From contig JAGYLJ010000005.1 in the NCBI GenBank assembly GCA_018401295.1, positions 1-52,615 on the forward strand: 52,615 nt of DNA. Reading direction: 5' to 3'. The notes beneath the pieces are model-generated. The model worked only from the letters and a program-made list of their open reading frames with translations, was not told where the DNA came from and searched no databases. Of this stretch, positions 14,430-21,982 are shown in pieces; position 1 is the stretch's first letter; every line of letters starts with the position of its first letter. The stretch comes from a bacterium (GTDB taxonomy: Bacteria; Patescibacteriota; Minisyncoccia; Phycocordibacterales; UBA12079). The position numbers and the translations under genes are program-made.

Positions 14430-15932
14430 TCAGTTCTTTAGACAACGGACGGAAAAGCCGCTCGCCTGATCGCCTGGGAAGCGGTGGACAGTAGAGTAGC
14501 TAGAGTACAGGTAGCGTTCCCAAGCACTAGCCCCTGAGATAGAAGACGACCAAAAGACCGCGTACGTACCCAAACCGTCGAAAGACCCACCGGTACTGCG
14601 GTAGCCGGAAAGAAGACCTTCAAAACCTGAGGAACCCCCCGTTTTTAAAGCTGTTCCTGCAGGATCACAGTCCCATACCCCTGAACGGCTTGTGTCACAA
14701 GTCCCTGTTGATAAATATTGATCAAGAGTGTCCTGTTCTGCGTCTGTAGGAATATGCCAACCAGCAGGGCAAATTCCTTGAGCTCCTGCTGTTTCAACAT
14801 ATTGCATCGCTTCATCCCAATTGTAGAAACCGCCGTAAGTAGTACAGTTAGCATCACTGTTGTCATAACACCACTTTTCTATTGTTCCGTTGTTAGTCGG
14901 TTCGGTAGCTCCTGAGGCTAATTTTGTTCCGATGTTTAAGTTTTCAGAGAACCAACACTGTGCCCCTATTTGGACAGTTGCGTAACTTTGCCCTCCATGA
15001 CGAATTGTTTTTCCACAACCTGTTTCTTCCACAATCCAGTTACTTCCATCACAATAGGTTATGGCACTGGCCCCTTCATCCCAACCTAATTGGTTTTCTA
15101 TCCCAGCTGTACAAGTTGTTCCGTCTGGCCACAATTCTGTTTTACTGGTTCCTGAAGCAGCGTCTACATAAGCTTTGGTAGCTACGTGGTCATCGGCTGT
15201 AGGAGTATCAGCAATGATATTTCCATTAATTTCTAATTTAGCGATTGGCGTAGTCGTCCCCACCCCCACATTCCCACTTGTATCAATAGTCATCTTAGAA
15301 GTCCCATTAGTAATAAATCTTAAGTCTGTATTAGTGTAGGTACCTATGAGACCTTGGGAGGTTCCTGACCAGATACCTGTGGTAATAGAGTTAGTGACAT
15401 CTGTGACTTTGAGAGCTTGTTGTCCTGTACCTGATAGTTCTAAGAGAGCTGAAGGAGTGGAGGTACCTACTCCGATGTTGCCTATGTTGTAATAGATATC
15501 AGAAGAGCCACTCCATTTACCCATATCTCCTACAGCATCAATCAGAGTACCGTCAGGTAATTGGAAACCTTCTGTGGAATAGATTTTACCTACTACTGAT
15601 AGCTTCTGTACTGGAGTGGTAGTGCCTACTCCGACATTCCCTGTGTTGTAATAGAGGTTATCTCCTAGTTTAGTCCAGAGGGTAGCTAAAGCTGTAATGA
15701 TGTATTCTAGTCTTTCTATGAGACTACCGTCATTGTTAGCTGTAACGGTGGAAGAATCAAAGTCATTGTCTGCATTGTTAGCTCCGAGGATGTTTTGTGG
15801 GAAGTCTTGATTGGAAGAAGCTGGACCCACTGTGGGTTCGATGAAGGCAGCTTGGGTGGTATTAGTAACTACAATGATTAACATCATTGTAGTTAGTAAT
15901 ATCACTGTTAAATTTCCTAATCCTTTGTGCAT
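14430..15932 (-). CDS. DGR-diversified secreted surface protein (FISUMP-type C-terminal domain)
   Basis: A 500-residue protein. Residues 1-28 are a signal peptide (ending TTQA). Residues 85-260 hold repeated stalk motifs GNVGVGTTTP, GNIGVGTSTP and GNVGVGTTTP, as in fibre and adhesin shafts. From about residue 305 a FISUMP-like C-lectin-type domain follows: GGQSYATVQIGAQCWFSENL, then WCYDNSDANC, then GICPAGWHIPTDAEQD. Near the end FEGLLSGYRSTGG, FWSSS and GFSVRCLKN carry the variable positions. It is probably displayed outside the cell and binds a ligand or partner cell. The first 200 residues resemble the protein encoded at 34.2-35.3 kb. Confidence 0.9.
   Translation of the reverse strand: MHKGLGNLTVILLTTMMLIIVVTNTTQAAFIEPTVGPASSNQDFPQNILGANNADNDFDSSTVTANNDGSLIERLEYIITALATLWTKLGDNLYYNTGNVGVGTTTPVQKLSVVGKIYSTEGFQLPDGTLIDAVGDMGKWSGSSDIYYNIGNIGVGTSTPSALLELSGTGQQALKVTDVTNSITTGIWSGTSQGLIGTYTNTDLRFITNGTSKMTIDTSGNVGVGTTTPIAKLEINGNIIADTPTADDHVATKAYVDAASGTSKTELWPDGTTCTAGIENQLGWDEGASAITYCDGSNWIVEETGCGKTIRHGGQSYATVQIGAQCWFSENLNIGTKLASGATEPTNNGTIEKWCYDNSDANCTTYGGFYNWDEAMQYVETAGAQGICPAGWHIPTDAEQDTLDQYLSTGTCDTSRSGVWDCDPAGTALKTGGSSGFEGLLSGYRSTGGSFDGLGTYAVFWSSSISGASAWERYLYSSYSTVHRFPGDQASGFSVRCLKN
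14439..14614 (-). repeat. DGR variable repeat (VR)
   Basis: The VR forms the last 59 codons or so of the target gene and matches the template repeat. Changes hit mainly AAC codons: Asn in the template becomes Tyr, Ser, Gly, Asp, Val, His or Phe in the target, and one Lys becomes Glu. The end nearest the stop codon (TAGACAACGGACGGAAAAGC on the plus strand) is invariant, as expected for the initiation-of-homing side. Confidence 0.95.
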
Positions 15933-15970
15933 AAATTTATTTACTTTATTATTATTTTAACATAAATAGT

Positions 15971-15980
15971 GGGGGGGGGG
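15971..15980. promoter_or_regulatory. Ten-G homopolymer in the upstream region of the DGR target gene
   Basis: A run of ten G (C on the coding strand) lies 38 bases before the target ATG. It is the only such run in this AT-rich window. On the coding strand TTAAAT precedes it and TATTTA follows it, about the distance of a -35/-10 pair, so slipped-strand length change could alter promoter spacing. The promoter assignment is inference. Confidence 0.5.
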
Positions 15981-16168
15981 TAGAGAGATTTAAATTTATA
16001 TGTGGATAACTAAGTTATTTAACTTATTTGTTGTTTGTTTAATTACCATGAACTTACCATCTTGTGATAGTGTAGATTTCTGATAATATAGCATCAATGT
16101 AACGATGATTTATTAACTTTTTTAACCTCTGTGACTAAATTTCGGAAGTTGTCTCGACAAGGATAGCA

Positions 16169-17143
16169 CTATTTACTTAAAACCCTCACATCCAAAATCC
16201 TAGCCAAGGACTCTATCTCCCCTGTTCGTGAAAATGTTGGTGTGCCTAAATAACAATTTTCTTTAAGTAAAACAGCGGCTCCACCAGAGTTGCCTTTTTC
16301 CACCTTAGCTGAAGTGATAAAATAATCGGAATCAAAACCTGCAATAATTCCCTCTGTCACCGTCACATTTTTTTGGTCACCAATACTAGGATAACCTAAA
16401 ATAACCAACTCATCTCCTAAATTAGGATTGTTTGTACATAATAATGGGGAATTTTTTACAAGAGTCTTCACATATTCACTAGGAAAATCTATAGTAACAA
16501 TTCCCCAATCAAAACCTCCATCTAAGACAGAAATATTATTAGAGACAATAAAAACATCTTTCTGTGGAAATTTAACAATACAATTATTAGCAACAGTATT
16601 ATTATTTGAAGATATATCAGAAATAACATGTTTATTTGTTAAAACAGTAATCGAATCCCCTTCCCATTTAACCAGTAAACCTGACCCATTGGACTGTAGA
16701 ACTAATTCCCCTGTATTAGGATGATAGGAACGACATTCTAAAGAAACAACATAGGGGCCCCACTGATTAACAACACTCGTTAATTCAATTTTTTCAGTCT
16801 CTGCAATTTTTTCCTCTAAACTTAAAATCTGTTTTTGAGCTAATACTTTTTCGTCAGTTTGACTTTCCTCAAAGGAAATTCTCTTTTCTCTTTCTGAAAG
16901 TAAATCTGACTCTAGCTTTGACAAACCTTCTTCGTTTACTTTTTGTAGTTGTTTAACTTCTGAGTTAATTTCATCTAATTTATCTGACTGTTTAGCAATT
17001 AAATTATTTATCAATAAAAAATTAGTCTTTATTTCCCGTAATTGATTAAATCCGAACCAAACTGACAGCAAAACAACCAAAAATAGCAATATTAATAATT
17101 GAGTGACCTGTTTCTTTTTAATTTTAAAATTTAAATTTAACAC
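16169..17143 (-). CDS. Membrane-anchored trypsin-like serine protease
   Basis: A 324-residue protein with a short cytoplasmic basic N-terminus, one membrane segment (about 14-33), a coiled coil (about 40-125) and a chymotrypsin-fold protease domain. The triad is visible: His171 in TNKHVI, Asp211 in GFDWGIV, Ser287 in KGNSGGAAV. Absence of a PDZ domain separates it from DegP/HtrA. It should act outside the membrane on surface or secreted proteins. The coiled coil could oligomerise it or set the distance from the membrane. It is downstream of rpsT with a terminator between. Confidence 0.85.
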   Translation of the reverse strand: MLNLNFKIKKKQVTQLLILLFLVVLLSVWFGFNQLREIKTNFLLINNLIAKQSDKLDEINSEVKQLQKVNEEGLSKLESDLLSEREKRISFEESQTDEKVLAQKQILSLEEKIAETEKIELTSVVNQWGPYVVSLECRSYHPNTGELVLQSNGSGLLVKWEGDSITVLTNKHVISDISSNNNTVANNCIVKFPQKDVFIVSNNISVLDGGFDWGIVTIDFPSEYVKTLVKNSPLLCTNNPNLGDELVILGYPSIGDQKNVTVTEGIIAGFDSDYFITSAKVEKGNSGGAAVLLKENCYLGTPTFSRTGEIESLARILDVRVLSK

Positions 17144-17167
17144 TACTTATATTATATGATATATAAA

Positions 17168-17206
17168 AAAATCACGAAACTAATTTTTATTTTCGTGATT
17201 TTTTAA
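17168..17206 (-). terminator. Terminator after rpsT
   Basis: AAAAAATCACGAAA pairs with TTTCGTGATTTTTT around a short A/T loop, directly after the rpsT stop codon. Confidence 0.75.
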
Positions 17207-17215
17207 TGTAATTTG

Positions 17216-17476
17216 TTAAATATTTTTAATCGCCCTTGCTAAACGAGATTTCTTTCTCGCCGCGGTATTTTTTTTAATCACTCCTCTCTTAGCTGCTTTA
17301 TCTATTGCTTTGTAAGCTGAAGACAAATTATTCATAGCTTCCTCCTTGTTTTTACCAAGGACAAGTTTATCAATAGTTTTAATTGAGTCCTTCATAACTC
17401 TCTTACGACGCAAGTTAAAAACCATCTTCCTCTGAGAACCTCTTAAAGCTTTTTTAGCTGATTTAATTACTGGCAT
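17216..17476 (-). CDS. rpsT: 30S ribosomal protein S20
   Basis: S20 binds the 5' domain and helix 44 region of 16S rRNA. The 86-residue protein starts MPVIKSAKKALRGSQRKMVF, followed by LRRKRVMKDSIKTIDKLV, and ends with KAAKRGVIKKNTAARKKSRL. Length and the basic, fully helical composition fit S20. Two in-frame ATGs lie six bases apart (17482 and 17476); the second gives the usual N-terminus. No Shine-Dalgarno is seen. Confidence 0.93.
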   Translation of the reverse strand: MPVIKSAKKALRGSQRKMVFNLRRKRVMKDSIKTIDKLVLGKNKEEAMNNLSSAYKAIDKAAKRGVIKKNTAARKKSRLARAIKNI

Positions 17477-17519
17477 ATGCAAAGAGATTACTATATTTTA
17501 TAAAAAAAAGCAATAAGAA

Positions 17520-17541
17520 AGGCGGTCCAGAGGACCGCCCT
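17520..17541 (-). terminator. Terminator of the 17.5-kb orphan gene
   Basis: GGGCGGTCC-TCT-GGACCGCC followed by TTTCTT on the minus strand, eleven bases after the stop codon. It is a strong GC-rich stem in an AT-rich context. Confidence 0.8.
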
Positions 17542-17551
17542 TAAGTAAAAA

Positions 17552-17941
17552 TTATTCATAGGTCTTCACCAAAAGAGGATCTCTATAGCCACACCTCTTA
17601 CCCTTCAAACGACCAGTTGCATCGGCCTCACAGAGCCTTTTATAAAAAAATTCTGCTTTTGTGTGGTTATCAAACCAGAAGTAAAAGCGCTTCTTAGAGA
17701 ACCATCCCTGAAAGAGACATTCGACTGAATACTGCCCAATTTTCTCTCTAAGATATTTTAAGAGAAAAGAATTGTCTTGATGACCTGTCCTTAAAATAAT
17801 CTGATCGGAATACCAAGAGAGAAAAAATTTTCCTTCTTCCCCATCCACGAGAACTTTCCCCGAAACTCTCTTCTTTTGTTTATTCACATTAACAGAAAAA
17901 AACAAATCTCCCAAAAAATCATCGGCGTATTTCTCAAACAT
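17552..17941 (-). CDS. Orphan protein with strong Shine-Dalgarno
   Basis: A 129-residue soluble protein that I do not recognise. It is rich in aromatic residues (LFFSVNVNKQKKR; GWFSKKRFYFWFDNHTKAEF) and likely forms an alpha/beta fold. It begins MFEKYADDFLGDLFF and ends GYRDPLLVKTYE. AAGGAGG lies seven bases before the ATG, unlike the housekeeping genes here, and a private terminator follows. Codon choice (more G/C at third positions, e.g. CTC, GCC, AAG) looks different from neighbours. It may be acquired or belong to a special expression class. Confidence 0.65.
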   Translation of the reverse strand: MFEKYADDFLGDLFFSVNVNKQKKRVSGKVLVDGEEGKFFLSWYSDQIILRTGHQDNSFLLKYLREKIGQYSVECLFQGWFSKKRFYFWFDNHTKAEFFYKRLCEADATGRLKGKRCGYRDPLLVKTYE

Positions 17942-18025
17942 TAGTTTTCCTCCTTATAATTAGAGATTAACCATATAAAAAAGAGCGACAAAACTTTTAT
18001 ACTTTCTACTTTTCCTTTTTTAATC

Positions 18026-18031
18026 TATACT
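18026..18031 (+). promoter_or_regulatory. -10 box of ruvA (leaderless geometry)
   Basis: TATACT ends seven bases before the ruvA ATG. Transcription would start at or near the A of ATG, leaving no room for a Shine-Dalgarno. Confidence 0.55.
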
Positions 18032-18038
18032 TATTTAT

Positions 18039-18608
18039 ATGATTAGTCAATTAACAGGACAAATTAGTTATAAAAGTGATAACTACACTATCCTAAACGT
18101 TTCGGGGATTGGTTATAAAGTCTTTGTTACAATAGAGATATTACAGGAATTACAATCAAATAAACCAGAGGATAAAATAACACTCTGGACTCACCTAGCT
18201 GTTAGAGAAAATTCTCTTGACCTATATGGTTTCCTAAACAAAACAGACTTAAACTTTTTTGAAATGCTCATTACTATCTCGGGAATAGGTCCTAAAACAG
18301 CTCTAGGAATTTTAAATGTAGCCACAGTAGATACTTTAATTTCTGCTATTTCTTCCAAGGATACAAGCTACCTGACAAAGGTATCCGGTATTGGCCAAAA
18401 AAATGCTGAAAAAATAATATTAGAACTAAAAAATAAAATAACCGATATTGAGAGCAATAATCCAAACAACCAAGATGACATTGATGTTATTGATGCCTTA
18501 AAAGCGTTAGGTTATTCTGGAAGAGACGCTATGGAAGCTCTCAAAAAAATACCTAAGACAATCACAGATGTTGGTGGTAAAATTAAAGAAGCTATCAAAT
18601 TTCTCTAA
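18039..18608 (+). CDS. ruvA: Holliday junction branch migration protein RuvA
   Basis: RuvA tetramers bind four-way junctions and load the RuvB helicase. The 189-residue protein has the N-terminal OB-like domain (MISQLTGQISYKSDNYTILN), the helix-hairpin-helix region with ISGIGPKTALGILN and VSGIGQKNAEKIILELKNK, and the C-terminal RuvB-contact domain (DVIDALKALGYSGRDAMEAL). ruvB is at 33.1 kb and a ruvX homologue at 4.8 kb; no ruvC is in the window. The start follows a TATACT box with no Shine-Dalgarno. Confidence 0.93.
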   Translation: MISQLTGQISYKSDNYTILNVSGIGYKVFVTIEILQELQSNKPEDKITLWTHLAVRENSLDLYGFLNKTDLNFFEMLITISGIGPKTALGILNVATVDTLISAISSKDTSYLTKVSGIGQKNAEKIILELKNKITDIESNNPNNQDDIDVIDALKALGYSGRDAMEALKKIPKTITDVGGKIKEAIKFL

Positions 18609-18628
18609 AGAAACTATATAGTTTCTTT
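18607..18628 (+). terminator. Palindrome at the ruvA stop codon
   Basis: AAAGAAACTATATAGTTTCTTT is a perfect palindrome beginning inside the ruvA stop codon. It probably acts as a terminator. Confidence 0.6.
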
Positions 18629-18639
18629 AAAGAAACTTG

Positions 18640-19053
18640 AATTAAAAATGATAAATTAAAAATTAAAAATGACTGAAAAAGATAATTTGATACAAAAGAA
18701 AAGTTTTGATTTTGCTCTAAAAATTATTTCTTTATACAAAGAGCTTATTGAACAGAAAGAATATATAATATCTAAACAGTTAATTAGGAGCGGGACAAGT
18801 ATCGGGGCGAATATAGAGGAGTCTCTCGGAGGTCAAAGTAAAAAAGATTTTGTCCACAAGATGACAATATCTTTGAAGGAATCGCGAGAGACTAGATATT
18901 GGTTGAATTTGTTAAAAGAAAGTAATCTAGTTAATATAAATATTGATAGATATCTAGTTGAAATTAACGAAATAATATGTATTTTAACAAAAATAATAAA
19001 AACATCGTTAAAAAATTTATAATCTTTCATTTTTAATTTTTAATTTTTAATTC
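18640..19053 (+). mobile_element. S23-type gene bracketed by AT-rich inverted repeats
   Basis: Left end GAATTAAAAATGATAAATT followed by AAAAATTAAAAATGA, right end TCATTTTTAATTTTTAATTT followed by TTAATTC; the two are near-perfect inverses. The left repeat runs into the start codon and the right one begins three bases after the stop. The unit looks like a single-gene insertion between ruvA and murE. Confidence 0.5.
18669..19022 (+). CDS. Four-helix bundle protein (S23 / 23S-rRNA intervening sequence family)
   Basis: A 117-residue all-helical protein. LIQKKSFDFALKIISLYKEL, then LIRSGTSIGANIEESLGGQS, then MTISLKESRETRYWLNLLKE are the signature of the IVS-encoded S23 family. In some bacteria these genes sit inside 23S rRNA intervening sequences; stand-alone copies are common and of unknown role. 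The fold is shared with DGR Avd. Its position inside inverted repeats suggests mobility. No Shine-Dalgarno is seen. Confidence 0.85.
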   Translation: MTEKDNLIQKKSFDFALKIISLYKELIEQKEYIISKQLIRSGTSIGANIEESLGGQSKKDFVHKMTISLKESRETRYWLNLLKESNLVNINIDRYLVEINEIICILTKIIKTSLKNL

Positions 19054-19058
19054 CATTT

Positions 19059-20324
19059 ATGGATAATATTTTATTTAAAATAAAAAAAATAATCCCCATT
19101 AAGTTATTCAAAAAACTTCAACCTTTTTATCATTATTTTCTTTCTTTATTAGGAGCTATAATCTATCGCTTCCCTTCCAGAAAAATCTTTGTCATTGGAG
19201 TTACAGGTACCAAAGGTAAAACTAGCACCACAGAATTGGTCAGTACAATCTTAGAAACTGCGGGCTATAAAACGGCATTAGCTGGAACTTTACGATTTAA
19301 GATTGGTGACCAAACCGAAAATAATAAATTTAAAATGACTATGCCGGGAAGATTTTTCCTGCAAAAATTCTTAAGAAAGGCTGTTCGAGAAAAATGTGAT
19401 TTTGTGATATTAGAAATGACTTCTGAGGGAACTAAACAATTTAGACATAAGTTTACTCAATTAAATTCATTGATTTTTACAAATTTAAGTCCTGAACACA
19501 TTGAATCTCACGGCTCCTACGAAAAATACCGCGAAGCAAAACTAAAAATAGTTAAAGCCTTAGAACACTCCCCTAAAAAAAGAAAAACCATTGTTGTAAA
19601 CAAAGACGACAAGGAGAGTCATTACTTTCTAGACAATAAAATAAAAGAGCAATACCAATATTCTCTCACAGATGCAGAACCTTTCGAGTTAAAAAAGTCT
19701 GGTTTATCAATGACTTTCGATGGAGAAAAAATAAATTCTTGTCTATCTGGGCAGTTTAATATCTATAATATTTTAGCAGCAATTAGTTTTGTGAAAAGTC
19801 AAAATGTCGGAATAAAAACAATTAAAGAAGCAATCGAAAATTTTAAGGGTATTCGTGGACGAGTAGAAAGAATTGAAGAAGGACAAGACTTCACTGTGGT
19901 CGTTGATTATGCTCACACAGCCGATTCATTAGAAAAAGTTTACGAAGCCTTCCCAAACTCAAAAAGAATTTGTGTTCTAGGGAACACAGGAGGAGGACGA
20001 GACAAATGGAAAAGAAAAGTTATGGGTTCTATTGCTGATAAATATTGTTCAGAAATTATTTTAACTAACGAAGACCCTTATGACGAAGACCCAAAAAAAA
20101 TTGTAGAGGATATTGCAGAAGGGATTGAAAAACCAATTTATGAAATAATTATGGACAGAAAAGAAGCCATTCAAAAAGCTATTTCGTCAGCTCAAACAGG
20201 AGATACTGTTTTAATTACTGGTAAGGGCACCGATCCATACATCATGGGTCCAAATAACTCCAAATTGGAGTGGGATGATGCTACAATAGTAAGAGAAATT
20301 ATTATTAACTCACTTAAAAAATAA
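19059..20324 (+). CDS. murE: UDP-N-acetylmuramoyl-peptide synthetase (MurE-like Mur ligase)
   Basis: An ATP-dependent amino acid ligase of peptidoglycan synthesis that adds the third residue to UDP-MurNAc-L-Ala-D-Glu. The ATP site GVTGTKGKTSTTELV is followed by LEMTSEGTKQFRH, NLSPEHIESHGSYEKYREAK (carbamylated Lys region), IRGRVERIEEG, VVDYAHTADSLEK and LGNTGGGRDKWKR. The DPYDEDP segment occupies the position of the DNPR amino-acid-specificity motif of MurE enzymes that use diaminopimelate, so the third amino acid is uncertain. At 421 residues it is shorter than typical (about 490): the N-terminal UDP-binding domain is reduced to roughly 40 residues, so how it holds UDP-MurNAc is unclear. Confidence 0.85.
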   Translation: MDNILFKIKKIIPIKLFKKLQPFYHYFLSLLGAIIYRFPSRKIFVIGVTGTKGKTSTTELVSTILETAGYKTALAGTLRFKIGDQTENNKFKMTMPGRFFLQKFLRKAVREKCDFVILEMTSEGTKQFRHKFTQLNSLIFTNLSPEHIESHGSYEKYREAKLKIVKALEHSPKKRKTIVVNKDDKESHYFLDNKIKEQYQYSLTDAEPFELKKSGLSMTFDGEKINSCLSGQFNIYNILAAISFVKSQNVGIKTIKEAIENFKGIRGRVERIEEGQDFTVVVDYAHTADSLEKVYEAFPNSKRICVLGNTGGGRDKWKRKVMGSIADKYCSEIILTNEDPYDEDPKKIVEDIAEGIEKPIYEIIMDRKEAIQKAISSAQTGDTVLITGKGTDPYIMGPNNSKLEWDDATIVREIIINSLKK

Positions 20325-20326
20325 AA

Positions 20327-21298
20327 ATGGATGAAGGAGCAAAAGGAATATTATGGGTCTTCGTCGGGGTCGGTCTGATTTGGTTGTTTTTAGGTGGACC
20401 AGGGAGGATGGCAGAAAAAACTGGAATCTTTATTAAACCACCCTCACCAATAGACACTGGCGAAACCTATGGGCAAATATCTTTTTGGGAATCTTTCAAA
20501 AATAATAAAGAAGTAGAGCCTTCTCAAAACCTAACAGACCAAGAAAAAGTAGCTATAGAATTGGAGAGAGTAAAAAAAGAAACCGAGGAGTTACAAAAAA
20601 CTCTAATAGAACTTGAGATAGAACAAAATACCTCACCTTATAATAAAAAAGTAAGTATTAGAAGAAGCTTGGGCTCACAAACAGACGTTAATCAAGAGTA
20701 TATAGAATTAAGCGTTAATCTCCCGGCAGGGGAAAAAGTTTTAATATCTGATTGGTCTCTGAAGAGCGAAATGACGGGCACGGAAATTAAAATAGGAAAT
20801 GCCACTAAACTGCCATATACCTCACAAATAAACAAAGAGTTCCCTATTTTTGCATCAGGAGGAGATAAAATAATTATTACAACAGGGAGATCTCCTATCG
20901 GGGTTTCTTTCCAAATAAATAAATGTTCAGGTTATTTAGAGCAATTTCAAGATTTCAAACCTTCTCTAGATAAAAATTGTCCCCTTGTAAAAGACGAAAA
21001 TTTACCTGTCTATGGTCCTAACTCTTTTAATGATGATTGTTGGAACTATATAGATAGAATTTCCCGTTGCGAAACCCCCCTTGTCTTTCCTTTAGATATG
21101 CAATACGAATGTCGTTCTTATCTAACAACAGAAGTTAATTACAACGCCTGTGTAAATAAATATAAAAATGAGAATAATTTTTACCAACCAGAGTGGAGAG
21201 TCTTTTTTGGTCGCGTTACTGAACTATGGAAAAAAGAAAGAGAAGTCATAAAACTTCTCGATGCCCAAAACAAAGTTGTTGATGTTTATTCATATTAG
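20327..21298 (+). CDS. Membrane-anchored protein with lamin-tail-like domain
   Basis: A 323-residue protein. Residues 8-24 form an N-terminal membrane anchor, residues 65-100 are a Glu-rich coiled coil, and residues 108-200 (SIRRSLGSQTDVNQEYIELS through ISDWSLKS and KIIITTGRSP) resemble a lamin-tail domain. The C-terminal third has cysteines (CSGYLEQF; NCPLV; DDCWNYIDRISRC; YECRSYL; YNACVNKY), which may form disulfides outside the cell. It starts two bases after the murE stop, so it is co-transcribed and may act in cell-envelope assembly. No enzyme motif is seen. Confidence 0.65.
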   Translation: MDEGAKGILWVFVGVGLIWLFLGGPGRMAEKTGIFIKPPSPIDTGETYGQISFWESFKNNKEVEPSQNLTDQEKVAIELERVKKETEELQKTLIELEIEQNTSPYNKKVSIRRSLGSQTDVNQEYIELSVNLPAGEKVLISDWSLKSEMTGTEIKIGNATKLPYTSQINKEFPIFASGGDKIIITTGRSPIGVSFQINKCSGYLEQFQDFKPSLDKNCPLVKDENLPVYGPNSFNDDCWNYIDRISRCETPLVFPLDMQYECRSYLTTEVNYNACVNKYKNENNFYQPEWRVFFGRVTELWKKEREVIKLLDAQNKVVDVYSY

Positions 21299-21410
21299 TA
21301 AAATTTTTAATTTCGTAATTTTTCCACCCAAGCCTACCTGCTGATAGGCAGGACGAATCAACCTCGGGCTAACAATTTTTAAATAATTTTTAATGATTAA
21401 ATGTTCAATA
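21299..21410. repeat. Intergenic repeat remnant
   Basis: It contains a palindromic CCTACCTGCTGATAGGCAGG, related to CCTGCCTGCCGATAGGC at 3315, and AAATAATTTTTAATGATTAA, closely matching AAATAATTTTTAATGACTAA at 39015-39034. No gene is present. Confidence 0.5.
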
Positions 21411-21446
21411 AAAAAAGTGGTTCTTGCAAAGCAAGAACCACTTTTG
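21411..21446 (-). terminator. Terminator of the 21.5-kb orphan gene
   Basis: AAAAGTGGTTCTTG-CAAAG-CAAGAACCACTTTT is a 14-bp stem, with T-rich sequence on the minus-strand 3' side, about 28 bases after the stop codon. Confidence 0.8.
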
Positions 21447-21473
21447 ACATAAAGTCATGGGTTTCTTCTTTCT

Positions 21474-21872
21474 TCAATAGGGGACTTCTTCGATAGAAAT
21501 AGGAAGAATTTCAGTGGCTGTGATCAAATCAGCGTGTTCTCTCAATGCTTTAGCTCTTCTGTTGAGATACTTCGCTATTCGCGGGCCTTCGTTGATTAGA
21601 AATTGTTCATATTTATGAGCTGTATCGCAACAGCAACCCCAAACGATTTCTTTTCCGCCGACGTTAAGCGTCCACACAGTACTGTCCCAATGAATATAAC
21701 TATCTGGATCAACCTTTTGTTTTTTCTGAATATCTTCAAGTTCTCCCTCTTCCCAATTCTGTGATTCATCCACAGAGAAGTAAGTTCTTCCACAAGCACA
21801 AACACGGATTTGCCCTCCGCCATGTGAGTCAAACACATCTCCAAACAACTTGGAACACTGTTCTTTTTCCAT
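21474..21872 (-). CDS. Orphan cysteine-containing protein with strong Shine-Dalgarno
   Basis: A 132-residue protein with no family I recognise. Cysteines occur at EQCSK, RVCACGRTYF and WGCCCDTAHKYE, suggesting a zinc or other metal site (C-x-C...CCC...H). The rest is charged and soluble, ending EILPISIEEVPY. AAAGGAGGTG lies five bases before the ATG, the best Shine-Dalgarno match in the window apart from the short ORF at 37.7 kb. Third-position G/C use is higher than in neighbours. It has its own promoter region and terminator and is not in an operon. Confidence 0.65.
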   Translation of the reverse strand: MEKEQCSKLFGDVFDSHGGGQIRVCACGRTYFSVDESQNWEEGELEDIQKKQKVDPDSYIHWDSTVWTLNVGGKEIVWGCCCDTAHKYEQFLINEGPRIAKYLNRRAKALREHADLITATEILPISIEEVPY

Positions 21873-21982
21873 AAAATCACCTCCTTTCTTTGTTTAATTT
21901 AAGAACGACAAATCTATAAACAAACTAACATAAATAAAAAAGAACGTCCATCAAAAAAAGTGATAGCCACCCTTTTTTCTTC

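Noticed and set aside
14438-15181. Overlapping ORFs on both strands of the DGR target
   Set aside because: They are shadow frames of the 500-residue target, which has signal peptide, stalk motifs and family domain.
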